A DNA stretch of 60,632 nucleotides, taken from positions 1 through 60,632 of the forward strand of contig NZ_PDDM01000031.1 in assembly GCF_002914585.1 (NCBI RefSeq), read 5' to 3'. Below are positions 25,732-35,414 of this stretch, piece by piece (within the stretch, counting starts at the first letter, position 1; every line of letters begins with the position of its first letter). This stretch comes from Pseudanabaena sp. BC1403 (GTDB lineage Bacteria; Cyanobacteriota; Cyanobacteriia; Pseudanabaenales; Pseudanabaenaceae). The notes beneath the pieces were generated by a model. The model worked only from the letters and a program-made list of their open reading frames with translations. It was not told the origin of the DNA and searched no databases. The translations under genes and the position numbers were made by a program.

Positions 25732-28368
25732 ATGAAATTTGCGATCTCTACTGCTCGAAAGTTCTGGCTAATAATTAATAAAAAGAAACTGACATTCCTG
25801 TTGATGTTGGCGATCGCTACCTACTGCTCAATCGCATTTATCCAACCTGCGATCGCGACCAAAAACGAAGTTAATCAACCTGTCCCATCACAATTGTCCC
25901 AGTCACCTCAAATCTCATTGCTAGATCAAGGAAGCCGCCTCTACGCACAAGGCAACCTTACCGAAGCCGTAGCTACATGGCAAAAAGCTCTATTTACTTA
26001 TCGTCTTCGCCAAAACACCATAACTGAAAAATTACGCGCCCAATTAAATGAGGCGCTGTGCCTAAATTATCTCTCAATGGCTTATCAAGAACTTGGCGAG
26101 TGGGAACAAGCTCAAGAAACGATATCCCAGAGTGCAAATTTACTGGATAGACAACTATTAGCGAGTAAAGAAGGACTAGCGATCGCGGCAAGAATCAGCA
26201 ATACACAGGGTAGCCTCCAACTTGCTATGGGCAATCCCCAAGCCGCCCTAGACAATTGGAAAATAGCGGCGGAGCGATACACTCAACTCGATGACGAAAT
26301 TGGGCTATTAGGTAGTCAAACCAATCAAGCACAGGCACTACAAGCTTTAGGGCTATTTCGTCTAGCGAGCGAACAATTAGAAGCGATCGAATTGCGTCTC
26401 CAAAAGCAACCAGACTCACTCCTTAAATCTGTAGCGCTACATAGCCTAGGCACGACCCTACAGACTCTTGGTGATCTTGCCAAGTCTCAAAAAATCCTCG
26501 AACAAAGCTTAGCGATCTCTCAAAAACTAAACAATCCTGCCGAGAGCAGCGCCACATTAATCAGCATTGGTAATAACTTCAGGTTTATCAAAGATGTAGA
26601 TGGCGCTTTACAAAAATATGAACAAGCAGCAAAAAATTCTCCTGTAAGCATCCTGCGCTTAGAAGCACAGGCTTTAAATTTAAGTTTGCTCGTCGAAAGC
26701 GATCGCCTGCAACAAGTTCAACCACTATGGCAACAGATCGAACCAGATCTGACAAAATTGCAGCCTAGTCGTCGCAGCATTTATCTGATCGTCAATTTAA
26801 GCGAAAGCTTAATGAAGATTAAAGATCCAAATGCTCGTCCGATTACCACATCCAAGATTGCTGAGTTATTAACCGTAGCGGTGCGGCAAGCCCAATCCAT
26901 TCAAGACCGCAGAGCAGAGTCATTTGCAGTTGGTGCTTTAGGTGGACTTTACGAACAAAATCAACAACTCACAGAAGCCTATCAGCTTTCCCAACGGGCG
27001 CTCTTGCTTGCTCAATCAATCAGTGCCGATGACTTACTCTATCGTTGGCAATGGCTCTCAGGTCGCATCTTAAACAAACAGGGCAAATCCGACCTCGCGA
27101 TCGCGGCTTATAGTGAGGCAATCAAGAATATCCAAAATCTGCGTCGAGAGTTAGTCGCGACATCGCCAGAAGTTCAGTTTGCCTTTCGCGATCGCATCGA
27201 GCCAATTTACCGTGAACTCGTCTCTCTATTACTAAAAAGCGATAAACCATCTCAAGAAAACCTGATCCAAGCGCGGCTTACCCTTGAGTCACTGCAAGTC
27301 GTAGAACTAGAAAATTTCTTTCGAGCAGCTTGTCTCAATATTCAACCACAGCAAATTGATGCTGTTGACTCCAATTCCGCAGTGATCTATTCGGCTATCT
27401 TAAGCGATCGCCTAGCATTGATCCTCTCATTACCCCAAGAGCCTCTGCAATATTATTCCTCGAATATATCGCAGACAGAATTAGAAGAAAGTGCAGATCA
27501 ATTTCTTCAAGCCCTGAACCCAGCATTTTCTGAACGTATTCGCTTAAAAGTCTCTCAAAAACTATACGACTTGATCATCCGTCCTTCAGAAACAGCCCTC
27601 ACCAAAAAGCAAATCAAAAATTTAGTATTTGTTCTAGATGGCTCATTGCGAAATCTGCCCATGGCAGCCCTACATGATGGCAAGCAATATGCGATCGAAA
27701 AATATAGTATTGCATTGACCCCAGGACTACAAATATTAGGCGCAAAGCCTCTAGATCGAGGACAACTAAAAGTTTGGCTAGGAGGACTATCAGAAGCTAG
27801 GCAAGGTTTTACTGAGTTAAGAGGGGTAAAGTTTGAAGCTAACCAAATCTCCAAGCAAATTCCCACTGACTTAGAACTAAATAGCGACTTTACTAAAACG
27901 AACTTACAGAAAGGGCTATCGGAGGCAGGGACAGCTATAGTCCACCTAGCAACGCATGGACAGTTTAGCTCCGATCCAGAGTCAACATTTATTCTGGCTT
28001 GGGATGATCGAGTCACTGTTCCAGATTTCTATAAGTTTTTGCGCGATCGCACCGACAATCGAAAACAACCTTTAGAGTTACTTGTTCTCAGTGCTTGTAA
28101 AACTGCCGAAGGTGATGTGAAAGCCATCTTGGGACTTGCAGGTATCGCAATACGCTCAGGAGCTCGGAGCACGATTGGCAGTCTATGGGCTGTGAATGAC
28201 GACTCAACCAGTAAGCTGATGTCAAACTTTTATGACATTCTCATCAAGCAACCAACTATTTCTAAAGCGGAAGCATTGCAGAAATCTCAACTTTCAATAC
28301 TTAAAGATTCACAATACCGACACCCATACTACTGGGCAGCTTTTGTACTAGTAGGTAGCTGGCTTTAA
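25732..28368 (+). CDS. Secreted TPR-CHAT domain putative protease
   Basis: 878 residues. An N-terminal hydrophobic segment (about 18-42, ending PAIATKN) suggests export or a membrane anchor. A TPR-like helical region follows (about 55-500), then a C-terminal CHAT domain (about 600-878). The caspase-like dyad is intact: His742 in HLATHGQF and Cys789 in LSACKTAEG; SGARSTIGSLWAV and HPYYWAAFVLVG are typical CHAT blocks. CHAT proteins are caspase/separase-like peptidases. It starts 15 bases after the TpsA gene, so TpsA is a candidate partner or substrate (inference). Confidence 0.92.
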   Translation: MKFAISTARKFWLIINKKKLTFLLMLAIATYCSIAFIQPAIATKNEVNQPVPSQLSQSPQISLLDQGSRLYAQGNLTEAVATWQKALFTYRLRQNTITEKLRAQLNEALCLNYLSMAYQELGEWEQAQETISQSANLLDRQLLASKEGLAIAARISNTQGSLQLAMGNPQAALDNWKIAAERYTQLDDEIGLLGSQTNQAQALQALGLFRLASEQLEAIELRLQKQPDSLLKSVALHSLGTTLQTLGDLAKSQKILEQSLAISQKLNNPAESSATLISIGNNFRFIKDVDGALQKYEQAAKNSPVSILRLEAQALNLSLLVESDRLQQVQPLWQQIEPDLTKLQPSRRSIYLIVNLSESLMKIKDPNARPITTSKIAELLTVAVRQAQSIQDRRAESFAVGALGGLYEQNQQLTEAYQLSQRALLLAQSISADDLLYRWQWLSGRILNKQGKSDLAIAAYSEAIKNIQNLRRELVATSPEVQFAFRDRIEPIYRELVSLLLKSDKPSQENLIQARLTLESLQVVELENFFRAACLNIQPQQIDAVDSNSAVIYSAILSDRLALILSLPQEPLQYYSSNISQTELEESADQFLQALNPAFSERIRLKVSQKLYDLIIRPSETALTKKQIKNLVFVLDGSLRNLPMAALHDGKQYAIEKYSIALTPGLQILGAKPLDRGQLKVWLGGLSEARQGFTELRGVKFEANQISKQIPTDLELNSDFTKTNLQKGLSEAGTAIVHLATHGQFSSDPESTFILAWDDRVTVPDFYKFLRDRTDNRKQPLELLVLSACKTAEGDVKAILGLAGIAIRSGARSTIGSLWAVNDDSTSKLMSNFYDILIKQPTISKAEALQKSQLSILKDSQYRHPYYWAAFVLVGSWL

Positions 28369-28432
28369 GTTGCAATACTCACTGCCAGAATAAATCCGTA
28401 ACCTATAGCAATAAAAGGTTTGCTTAGGACAT

Positions 28433-28487
28433 AAAACCCCAAATAAAAGTGACGGTGCTTAGCGCCGTCACTTTTATTTGGGGTTTT
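28433..28487. repeat. AAAACCC-family inverted repeat
   Basis: 26-base arms around TTA with inner stem GACGGTGC / GCGCCGTC, where one pair is G-U. It follows the TPR-CHAT gene. Confidence 0.85.
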
Positions 28488-28871
28488 GAATTGACCTATC
28501 TAGCTCTTTTACTAATATAAATATTGCAGTTCTAATTCGTTCGTAGATTTTTAGGCTTTTGGAAGCAATCCTGAACAAGTTGACATACAAAACAATTAGA
28601 AAGAATTCATATTTTCGGGTAAACTAGCCATAATTATTTAGAATTGTTAGAATAGCACTTATCCTAGTAGATAGTTAGCTTTTATATAAGCACTTATCTT
28701 ACAAAGAACCACTATCTAAAAGAAATATATTGTTAGGAAGAAAATTGCATCAAATAACTAGTAGACATAGAAATATATATATCTTTTGTATAACTTTTAA
28801 ATATAGCTAAATCATAATCACTAGACTATGATAAATCACAGTTATTGTATCCAGCACTACTTTTGCAATCA

Positions 28872-28927
28872 CCAATAGCAAAAGATAAAAATCAGTATAT
28901 TTATTGATTTTTATCTTTTGCTATTGG
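28872..28927. repeat. Inverted repeat, 23-base arms
   Basis: Arms CCAATAGCAAAAGATAAAAA... and complement with about a 10-base AT loop. It does not share the AAAACCC arms. Confidence 0.8.
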
Positions 28928-29059
28928 GTATATTAATCCTAAATTAACCATATGAAGCTAAAGCTAATAACAAGGGAATTAATGCCATTGGCTTTACTTC
29001 AAATAATTTAGAATTTCTATATTAACTATGAATATTTTCTCCCAATTGAGGATATAAAA

Positions 29060-29791
29060 ATGTACTCAAATCTATCTACTCTCTCCAAGATTTTTCTTTC
29101 GACATCAACAGCTACTTTACTATCATTGGCATTTATGTCTGAGATAATAATGGCGCAAACAATTAATTTTAAGCCACCTAGTGGTGGAGCACCTAAGACT
29201 ACAACTGGAGCGGCAACTCGCGACCAAAGCTGCTTAATTGATGCTTCCGAGCCCAATAAGAAACCACTACAAACATTACCAATTCTGCCTCAATCAAACT
29301 ATGGTTTAACAGTCTCTAGCCGACCTGAATTTCTGATATTTAAGACTAAAAGTACAGCTAAACAGATGTTTTTGAGCCTTGAAAGTGAAGATGGAGAACA
29401 GGTTTATCAAACTTTCTTGCCTCTACCATCAGAGGTTGGTTTTGTCACCATTGCTTTCCCCAGTCAAGCTCCAGAAATGATTGTGAATAAAAAATATAAA
29501 TGGACAATGACCTTTATCTGTGGGAAAGCTCTCAGACCAGACAGCCCTGCTATTACAGGTTGGATTCACCGCATCCCTCAATCACAAATGCTCACTGCTA
29601 AGTTGCAAACAGCATCACCAGTTGATCGAGTTGTCATATATGGAGAAAATGGCATTTGGTATGACATGATCAATGAAATAAATAAATTGCAGAAGCAAAC
29701 CCCTAACAATCAAGTACTTTCTAGAGCTTGGGACAAGTTGCTAAAAGATCATGTCGTTCAACCATCTGAATCCATTACGCTTGCTAAATAA
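29060..29791 (+). CDS. DUF928 secreted protein
   Basis: 243 residues with a signal peptide (cleavage near IIMAQT, about 33) and the DUF928 pattern: an early FKPPSGGAPKTTTGAATRDQSC, then LPQSNYGLTVSSRPEFLIF, EDGEQVYQTFLPLP, PGIVTI-like GFVTIAFP and KYKWTMTFICG. A GAGG ribosome binding site precedes ATG 29060. The family is almost confined to cyanobacteria, is predicted periplasmic, and recurs next to CHASE2 and TPS/CHAT genes (general recollection). Function unknown. Its 3' end overlaps the CHASE2-GGDEF gene. Confidence 0.85.
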   Translation: MYSNLSTLSKIFLSTSTATLLSLAFMSEIIMAQTINFKPPSGGAPKTTTGAATRDQSCLIDASEPNKKPLQTLPILPQSNYGLTVSSRPEFLIFKTKSTAKQMFLSLESEDGEQVYQTFLPLPSEVGFVTIAFPSQAPEMIVNKKYKWTMTFICGKALRPDSPAITGWIHRIPQSQMLTAKLQTASPVDRVVIYGENGIWYDMINEINKLQKQTPNNQVLSRAWDKLLKDHVVQPSESITLAK

Positions 29792-31478
29792 GGGCATAAT
29801 TAGGACCGTTAATAAACTTCAAGCAAGTATATTTACGATTCCAATTTTAATCGCAATCCTAATTTGCTCGTTACAAATATTTGGGTTGTTTCAATTACTA
29901 GAACTGAAGTTTTTAGATAGGCTCTTCCAATTACGATCATCTGAAGGCTTAGAACCTCGAATTGTCATAGTCACTTTTGATGATAGTGATATTGCAAAAG
30001 TTGGGAAATGGCCATTTCCAGATGATGTAGTTGCGAAACTAATTACTACAGTTAAAGAAGGCAATCCACGATTAATTGGGTTAGATGTATATCGTAATCT
30101 TCCAGTAGAACCAGGTTTTGATGAATTAAAAAGGGTTTTTCAATCTACTCCAAATCTGATTGTTGCGGAAAAATTTGTTAATCCAAGTGTCCTACCGCCA
30201 TCTTACATTGATTATGAAAATCAAGTTGGTTTCGTGGATACTGTAGTCGATCAGGATGGTACGGTAAGACGAGGATTACTATCTATTGAGAAGCCTAATG
30301 GGAAGATAATTTATAGCTTTTCAATCAAAATAGCCTTAAAGTATTTGGAGTCAGAAAATATATTTCCACAGATATCTTCAGGTGATGACCGCACTGTGGT
30401 TTTAGGCAAATCCAAATTTGCTCCATTAGATCCCTCTCAAACAGGTTATGGATCTGAAGACAATGGTGGATACCAAACCTTACTAAATTACCGCTGCCTT
30501 AGAGAATGTTTTCAGGAAGTTTCCACAACAGATATTTTAGATGGGAATTATCCCAAGAATCTATTTAGAAATCGGATTGTTTTAATTGGATCTACCGCAG
30601 AAAGTCTCCGTGATTTCTTCTTTTCGCCATATGGCAAAATTCCAGGTGTACATATTCATGCCAATTTGATATCACAAATCATTAGTGGAGCCATAGATAA
30701 ACGTCCATTTTTACAAACCTATCCAAAGTGGATGGAAGGAATATGGATTGTTTTATGGTCTTCTATTGGTGTGGGAGGAATTTCAGGTTTTTTGCGCGGT
30801 GGCAATCTTGCAAAAACTCAATTTATTACAGGGATACTAACCTTCCTTCTTATATCAATGTTGGGTTTGGTATTAATTAGTTATGTTTCTTTTTTGTTTA
30901 GTTTTTGGGTGCCAATAGTTCCTACTCTATGCTCATTTTTATTAAGCAGTGTTATCTCCATTATTCAACTTGGTGAAAAGTTTCGCTACGCCTCAAATAT
31001 TGATGAACTAACTCAGATTGCAAATCGGCGTTATTTTGATCGCTTTCTGGGAAAAAACTTTCAAACTAAGCAAAATCTTTCTGTCATCATCTGTGATGTT
31101 GATCACTTTAAACTTTATAACGATAGCTATGGACATCAAGCAGGAGATACATGCTTACAACAAGTGGCACAAGCAATTAATGAATCTGTCCGCATTGGTG
31201 AACTTGCTGGTCGGTATGGCGGGGAAGAATTTGCAGTGATTCTTCCCCATACCAGTTATGAAGCAGCCTTAGCTGTAGCGGACAGGATCGTTACGAATGT
31301 GCGTAATCTAAATATTCCTCATAAAAGCTCAAAGACTAGTAGTATCGTGACATTAAGCTGTGGAGTTGCGAGCATGACTGCTGAGGATAGTTCTAGCTTG
31401 GATTTGTTGATTAAAGCCGATCGCGCTCTATACAAAGCAAAAGAACAAGGAAGAAATAGATCTGCGGGTTATGTTTAG
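29751..31478 (+). CDS. CHASE2-domain diguanylate cyclase
   Basis: 575 residues. One N-terminal membrane helix (about 26-46), an extracytoplasmic CHASE2 sensor (about 50-315; IVIVTFDDSDIAKVGKWPFPDD, GFVDTVVDQDGTVRRGLL, RIVLIGSTAESLRDFFFSPYGKIPGVHIHANL), three more helices (about 325-410) and a cytosolic GGDEF domain (about 420-570). The catalytic motif is GGEEF at 490-494, expected to be active for c-di-GMP synthesis. The I-site position reads RIGE instead of R-x-x-D. ATG 29751 overlaps the DUF928 gene by 41 bases; TTG 29781 would overlap by 11. Confidence 0.92.
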   Translation: MSFNHLNPLRLLNKGIIRTVNKLQASIFTIPILIAILICSLQIFGLFQLLELKFLDRLFQLRSSEGLEPRIVIVTFDDSDIAKVGKWPFPDDVVAKLITTVKEGNPRLIGLDVYRNLPVEPGFDELKRVFQSTPNLIVAEKFVNPSVLPPSYIDYENQVGFVDTVVDQDGTVRRGLLSIEKPNGKIIYSFSIKIALKYLESENIFPQISSGDDRTVVLGKSKFAPLDPSQTGYGSEDNGGYQTLLNYRCLRECFQEVSTTDILDGNYPKNLFRNRIVLIGSTAESLRDFFFSPYGKIPGVHIHANLISQIISGAIDKRPFLQTYPKWMEGIWIVLWSSIGVGGISGFLRGGNLAKTQFITGILTFLLISMLGLVLISYVSFLFSFWVPIVPTLCSFLLSSVISIIQLGEKFRYASNIDELTQIANRRYFDRFLGKNFQTKQNLSVIICDVDHFKLYNDSYGHQAGDTCLQQVAQAINESVRIGELAGRYGGEEFAVILPHTSYEAALAVADRIVTNVRNLNIPHKSSKTSSIVTLSCGVASMTAEDSSSLDLLIKADRALYKAKEQGRNRSAGYV

Positions 31479-31531
31479 TGGACTTTGTATTACTGCTGCC
31501 GACATGCTCATTGGTATTACTAGGATAAATC

Positions 31532-31586
31532 AAAACCCAAATTAATAAAGGCGGAGCTTCGCTCCGCCTTTATTAATTTGGGTTTT
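31532..31586. repeat. AAAACCC-family inverted repeat within a MITE-1 relative
   Basis: 26-base arms around TTC; the stem is the same as at 19642-19696 but inverted. It is flanked on the right by ATGTCCTAAGCAAAGC and CATTGCTATA, the MITE-1 end in reverse orientation. Confidence 0.85.
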
Positions 31587-31765
31587 ATGTCCTAAGCAAA
31601 GCTTACATTGCTATACACAGAATAGTAAGGGTTTTAAATTCTCAAAATAGCGTTGCCATTTTGAGAATTTGTTCAAACAGTCATTGCCTTGAAAATGTAA
31701 AGATTTAGGTTAAGATGTAAAGGTTTATTACAGATTTTTGATAGTCCTACCATTGCTAGTGAACC

Positions 31766-33457
31766 GTGCCAGCTTTACCATCTGAACCAAATTATCGCTG
31801 GAGTCGTGACAACTACTCTGAACTCGCCCGCAGCATCGACATTTGGCGAACCGTCCTCACATTTTCTTGGATGATTTGGATCGATGGCAAAAAATGGAGC
31901 TATGTCGGCGGCAAGAATGAAGCCAAAGTCAAAAAACGTACTCGCAAACGCGCTGTTTGGCTACGTGAATCAATGCTACAACTGGGACCAACCTTTATTA
32001 AGGTCGGTCAATTACTCTCAACACGCGCTGATATTTTACCTGCGGAGTCAGTAGAGGAGCTATCAAAATTACAAGATAAAGTTCCCGCATTCACGGCAAC
32101 CAAAGCTCAACAAATCATTGAGTCAGATTTAGGTAAGCCGATCGCTGAAATGTTTGGTTACTTCGATCCGATCCCCCTTGCGGCGGCGAGTCTCGGACAG
32201 GTGCATAAGGCTCAATTGCATACGGGCGAAGAAATCGTTGTTAAGGTACAACGTCCTGGATTATTAAAATTATTTGCGATCGATTTAGGAATTCTTAAGC
32301 GAATCGCGCAATATTTTCAAAATCATCCTAAACATGGGCGAGGACGCGATTGGGTGGGCATTTATGAGGAATGCAGCAAAATTCTTTACGAAGAAGCAGA
32401 TTATTTAAACGAAGGCAAGAATGCGGATACCTTTCGTCGTAACTTCCGTAGCGATCGCCGTATTATGGTTCCACGTGTATATTGGCGATATGCCTCACGG
32501 CGGGTGCTGACGCTGGAGTATATGCCAGGGATTAAGGTTAGCAATTATGAAGCGCTGGAAGCTGCTGGCATTGATCGCAAAGGCATTGCCCGAATTGGCG
32601 CAGAAGCTTATCTTGAGCAACTACTCAATCATGGATTTTTTCACGCCGATCCTCATCCTGGAAACTTAGCGGTGACTGGCAAAGGCGAATTGATTTTCTA
32701 TGATTTCGGGATGATGGGTCAGATCCAATCGATTACCCGCGAAAAATTATTAAAGACTTTCTTCGGGATCGCCCAAAAAGATGCTGAAGCCGTGATTAAT
32801 TCTTTAATCGAGCTAGGCGCTTTAGAAGTTACGGGTGATACTGGCCCAATTAGACGTTCTGTGCAGTATATGCTTGACAACTTCATGGGTCAGCCGATGG
32901 AAAAACAGTCGGTTGCTGCCATCAGTGATGATTTGTACGATATTGCTTATGACCAACCATTTCGATTTCCCGCCACATTTACCTTTGTCTTAAGAGCAAT
33001 TTCTACGCTTGAAGGTCTAGGTAAAGGACTCGATCCAAACTTTAACTTTATGGAAGTAGCCAAACCCTACGCAACAAATCTTATGGAAAATGGTAGTTCT
33101 AAAGAATCAGGAAATTTGTCCACAGCTTTCTTTGGTGAGTTAGGTAGGCAAGCCGCACAGGTAAGTAATACTGCGATCGCCTTACCTCGTCGCATAGATG
33201 ACACCCTCGCCAAACTTGATCGCGGTGATATTCGGGTCAGAGTCAAATCTCAAGAAACTGATCGCCTATTACGACGTTTAAGTAATGTCGGCATTGGCGG
33301 AATTTATGCGCTATTGGGTGCAACTTGTTTGTTGTGTGCCACGCTGTTATTTGTGAATGGTTCACAGATTCCCGCTGTAATTGCCGCGATCATAGCGGGG
33401 CTGTTTATCTTAGTTTTATTACGATTGCTATCAAAAATCGATCGTCCTGAAAGATAA
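31766..33457 (+). CDS. UbiB/AarF (ABC1) family atypical kinase
   Basis: 563 residues. Family motifs: the K-x-GQ element (FIKVGQLLSTRADILPAESVEELSKLQDKVPAF), the Ala-rich loop AAASLGQVHKA, IVVKVQRPG with the lysine, FHADPHPGNLA with the catalytic-loop Asp, and IFYDFGMMG with the metal-binding Asp. Two C-terminal membrane helices (about 505-550) anchor it. Members support quinone (plastoquinone/tocopherol) metabolism with unorthodox ATPase activity. GTG at 31766 is the likely start. The upstream gap holds repeat remnants at 31617-31672. Confidence 0.93.
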   Translation: MPALPSEPNYRWSRDNYSELARSIDIWRTVLTFSWMIWIDGKKWSYVGGKNEAKVKKRTRKRAVWLRESMLQLGPTFIKVGQLLSTRADILPAESVEELSKLQDKVPAFTATKAQQIIESDLGKPIAEMFGYFDPIPLAAASLGQVHKAQLHTGEEIVVKVQRPGLLKLFAIDLGILKRIAQYFQNHPKHGRGRDWVGIYEECSKILYEEADYLNEGKNADTFRRNFRSDRRIMVPRVYWRYASRRVLTLEYMPGIKVSNYEALEAAGIDRKGIARIGAEAYLEQLLNHGFFHADPHPGNLAVTGKGELIFYDFGMMGQIQSITREKLLKTFFGIAQKDAEAVINSLIELGALEVTGDTGPIRRSVQYMLDNFMGQPMEKQSVAAISDDLYDIAYDQPFRFPATFTFVLRAISTLEGLGKGLDPNFNFMEVAKPYATNLMENGSSKESGNLSTAFFGELGRQAAQVSNTAIALPRRIDDTLAKLDRGDIRVRVKSQETDRLLRRLSNVGIGGIYALLGATCLLCATLLFVNGSQIPAVIAAIIAGLFILVLLRLLSKIDRPER

Positions 33458-33495
33458 TTAATCTCTTGTTTTTCTATGTCTACGACATCTTCTTA

Positions 33496-33594
33496 TACCA
33501 AAACACAAAGTGGCGTAGCCATTTTGTGTTTTTAAAACCCTTACAGAGTCTGTTTTTTAATTCACAAAAGTGAGGCAACACTTTTGTGAATTGG
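33496..33594. repeat. Three-hairpin repeat unit, copy 2
   Basis: Begins TACCAAAACACAAAGTGG and ends CACTTTTGTGAATTGG. It contains hairpins on AAAACACAAA, AAACCC and AATTCACAAAAGTG. Copies lie at 19731-19820 (inverted) and 35415-35513. Confidence 0.8.
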
Positions 33595-33605
33595 TAGTTA
33601 GAGCA

Positions 33606-33664
33606 TCAAAGCCCAAAAGATGAGAGGCGGTGCTTCGCACCGCCTCTCATCTTTTGGGCTTTGA
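33606..33664. repeat. Perfect inverted repeat
   Basis: 28-base arms around TTC (TCAAAGCCCAAAAGATGAGA... and complement). It follows the three-hairpin unit as in MITE-1. Confidence 0.85.
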
Positions 33665-33686
33665 TATGTCTTAATACAAATGACTA

Positions 33687-33745
33687 TGAAAACAATTTCA
33701 AGACTTATAGCGCCTGCGGCGCTATAAGTCTTGAAATTGTTTTCA
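33687..33745. repeat. Perfect inverted repeat
   Basis: 28-base arms around TGC (TGAAAACAATTTCAAGACTT... and complement), with inner stem TAGCGCC / GGCGCTA. Confidence 0.85.
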
Positions 33746-33884
33746 CAATGAGCATCTGCGAAAGCATAGAAAAACTAAAATAAGGATTGCATGGATATTT
33801 CTGTAGTTTTTGCCTGTGAGGGGTAAACTAAAGATTGCTGTAGCAAAACTGGTCAATTCAATACGTCGAGCCGAACCACCTAAC

Positions 33885-34631
33885 ATGAAGCGTCTATTTG
33901 CGGGAGCAACCGATACAGGCTGCGTCAGATCAGCCAACCAAGATTCTTACCATATCGACCCTGAGGGACGATTTTTTGTAGTTGCTGATGGAATGGGAGG
34001 ACACGCAGGAGGGGAGGTAGCAAGTCAGATTGCTGTCGATTCCATTCGCGCATGTTTAGAAGCATTTTGGGATGTTGAAACAGACACCCAAAAACTAATG
34101 CAAGATGCTATTAGTAAGGCAAATCAAGCAATTATTAACGATCAAGCTGCTAATCCTGTGCGATCGGATATGGGTACAACTATTGTCGTATTACTCTTTC
34201 GCGACGATCAGCCTTGGTACTCTCATATTGGTGATTCGCGGTTATATCGATTACGTGGTGCAAAGCTTGATCAAATCAGTGAAGACCATACATGGATTGC
34301 TAGAGCAATTCAAACAGGGGTTGTCAATCCTGAAGAAGCTAAAAGCCATCCTTGGCGACATATGTTGTTGCAATGTTTGGGCCGTGAAGATGTTAAATCA
34401 ACTACGGCTCGTGAAATCGAATGGCAACCAGGCGATCGCTTCTTGATCTGTAGTGATGGTTTGACTGAAGAACTCAGCGATGATCGAATTGCACACCATC
34501 TCAAGGGCATTCGTAACTGCCAACAAGCAGCTCAAACTCTAATCGAGTCAGCTAAGTTACGTGGTGGTCGCGACAATATCACTGTCGTGATTGTTTCTAA
34601 CGAACTAAATCAAAACTCCCAAGAAGACTAA
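33885..34631 (+). CDS. PP2C-type Ser/Thr protein phosphatase
   Basis: 248 residues from ATG 33885 (MKRLFAGATDTGCVRSANQDS); the open frame reaches TTG 33810 but the extra residues are not family-like. PP2C motifs with metal-binding Asp are intact: ANQDSY, FVVADGMGGHAGGEVAS, DMGTTIVVLLF, SHIGDSRLYR, ICSDGLTEELSD and GGRDNITVVIV. It dephosphorylates Ser/Thr residues with Mn or Mg and has no membrane segment. The partner kinase is not in this window. Confidence 0.93.
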   Translation: MKRLFAGATDTGCVRSANQDSYHIDPEGRFFVVADGMGGHAGGEVASQIAVDSIRACLEAFWDVETDTQKLMQDAISKANQAIINDQAANPVRSDMGTTIVVLLFRDDQPWYSHIGDSRLYRLRGAKLDQISEDHTWIARAIQTGVVNPEEAKSHPWRHMLLQCLGREDVKSTTAREIEWQPGDRFLICSDGLTEELSDDRIAHHLKGIRNCQQAAQTLIESAKLRGGRDNITVVIVSNELNQNSQED

Positions 34632-34684
34632 ATAAGGCTACGTTTGTGCGGTCTTACTTAGTCTTAAAAGCTCTGTAAAGCATT

Positions 34685-35269
34685 ATGAATAGCTTTCGTA
34701 GAATAGTCTTTCTAATTTTGCTGTCCCTTGCATTAGTCGCAACCATAGGAATGTCAGATGTCAGCTTTTTTGCGGACTCTGAAACAAAATTGAGCCTAGC
34801 TGATGAGGCTTGGGGACAGGCAGGATCGATCGCATATCAAGCAGCATCTAGAACCATGCGTTCTAAGAATGGCAAAGCTGTACCTTTAGACAATGTGCAG
34901 AAGCGTTACCTTAGGAGATATTTTATTGATTACATTGATCGTGTGCAGGTCATTTATAACGCCCAAATGATGGATCGTTGGATATTAGGTAATGTCGTCG
35001 TCCATTTTGGTCAAGTCGAGACAATCGCCCAAACCTATTGCGATCGCATTTATCTTCGAGATGATTACAAGCCAGAAGATCCCAAACAATTATCAGTTTT
35101 AGCTCATGAAATGGTACATGTGCGTCAATGCTTTCAAAATGGTGGGATAGACCAATTTGGCTATCAATATTTTGTGGAGTATAAACGAGCCAAGCAAAAG
35201 TACGAAAATAATCTCATGGAGAGAGAAGCTTACGATTTACAAAATCGTTTTGCTAAAGCTAATTCATAA
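34685..35269 (+). CDS. Secreted DUF4157-like zinc metallopeptidase
   Basis: 194 residues. N-terminal signal segment (about 5-24), then a compact domain with AHEMVHVRQC, an HExxH zinc motif with His141, Glu142 and His145. A downstream MEREAYDLQ (Glu181) fits the third-ligand position of DUF4157/basic-gluzincin-like peptidases. Family placement is by motif only. It lies 53 bases after the PP2C gene and is followed by two hairpins (35266-35308, 35334-35384). Substrate unknown. Confidence 0.75.
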   Translation: MNSFRRIVFLILLSLALVATIGMSDVSFFADSETKLSLADEAWGQAGSIAYQAASRTMRSKNGKAVPLDNVQKRYLRRYFIDYIDRVQVIYNAQMMDRWILGNVVVHFGQVETIAQTYCDRIYLRDDYKPEDPKQLSVLAHEMVHVRQCFQNGGIDQFGYQYFVEYKRAKQKYENNLMEREAYDLQNRFAKANS

Positions 35270-35308
35270 AAGTAAATGGCGGCGCTTCGCGCCGCCATTT
35301 ACTTTTAT
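35266..35308. repeat. Perfect inverted repeat overlapping the stop region
   Basis: 20-base arms ATAAAAGTAAATGGCGGCGC and complement around TTC. The left arm includes the stop codon of the preceding gene. Confidence 0.85.
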
Positions 35309-35333
35309 GTAGATGAGCATAATTAATTACAAA

Positions 35334-35384
35334 CCCCAACCCGTGAGGTTGCGCCCCGCAGGGGCGCAACCTCACGGGTTGGGG
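35334..35384. repeat. GC-rich perfect inverted repeat
   Basis: 24-base arms (CCCCAACCCGTGAGGTTGCG... and complement) around GCA. Confidence 0.85.
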
Positions 35385-35414
35385 CATTATTCGGCACAGG
35401 CACTTATGGTTTTA

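Larger units (their letters stand above)
28369..29059. other. Long intergenic region upstream of DUF928 gene
   Basis: Contains a MITE-1-related segment (28405-28500, with TATAGCAAT and TTTGCTTAGGACATAAAACC), its hairpin at 28433-28487 and a second hairpin at 28872-28927. The rest is AT-rich with no ORF I would call. Confidence 0.5.
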
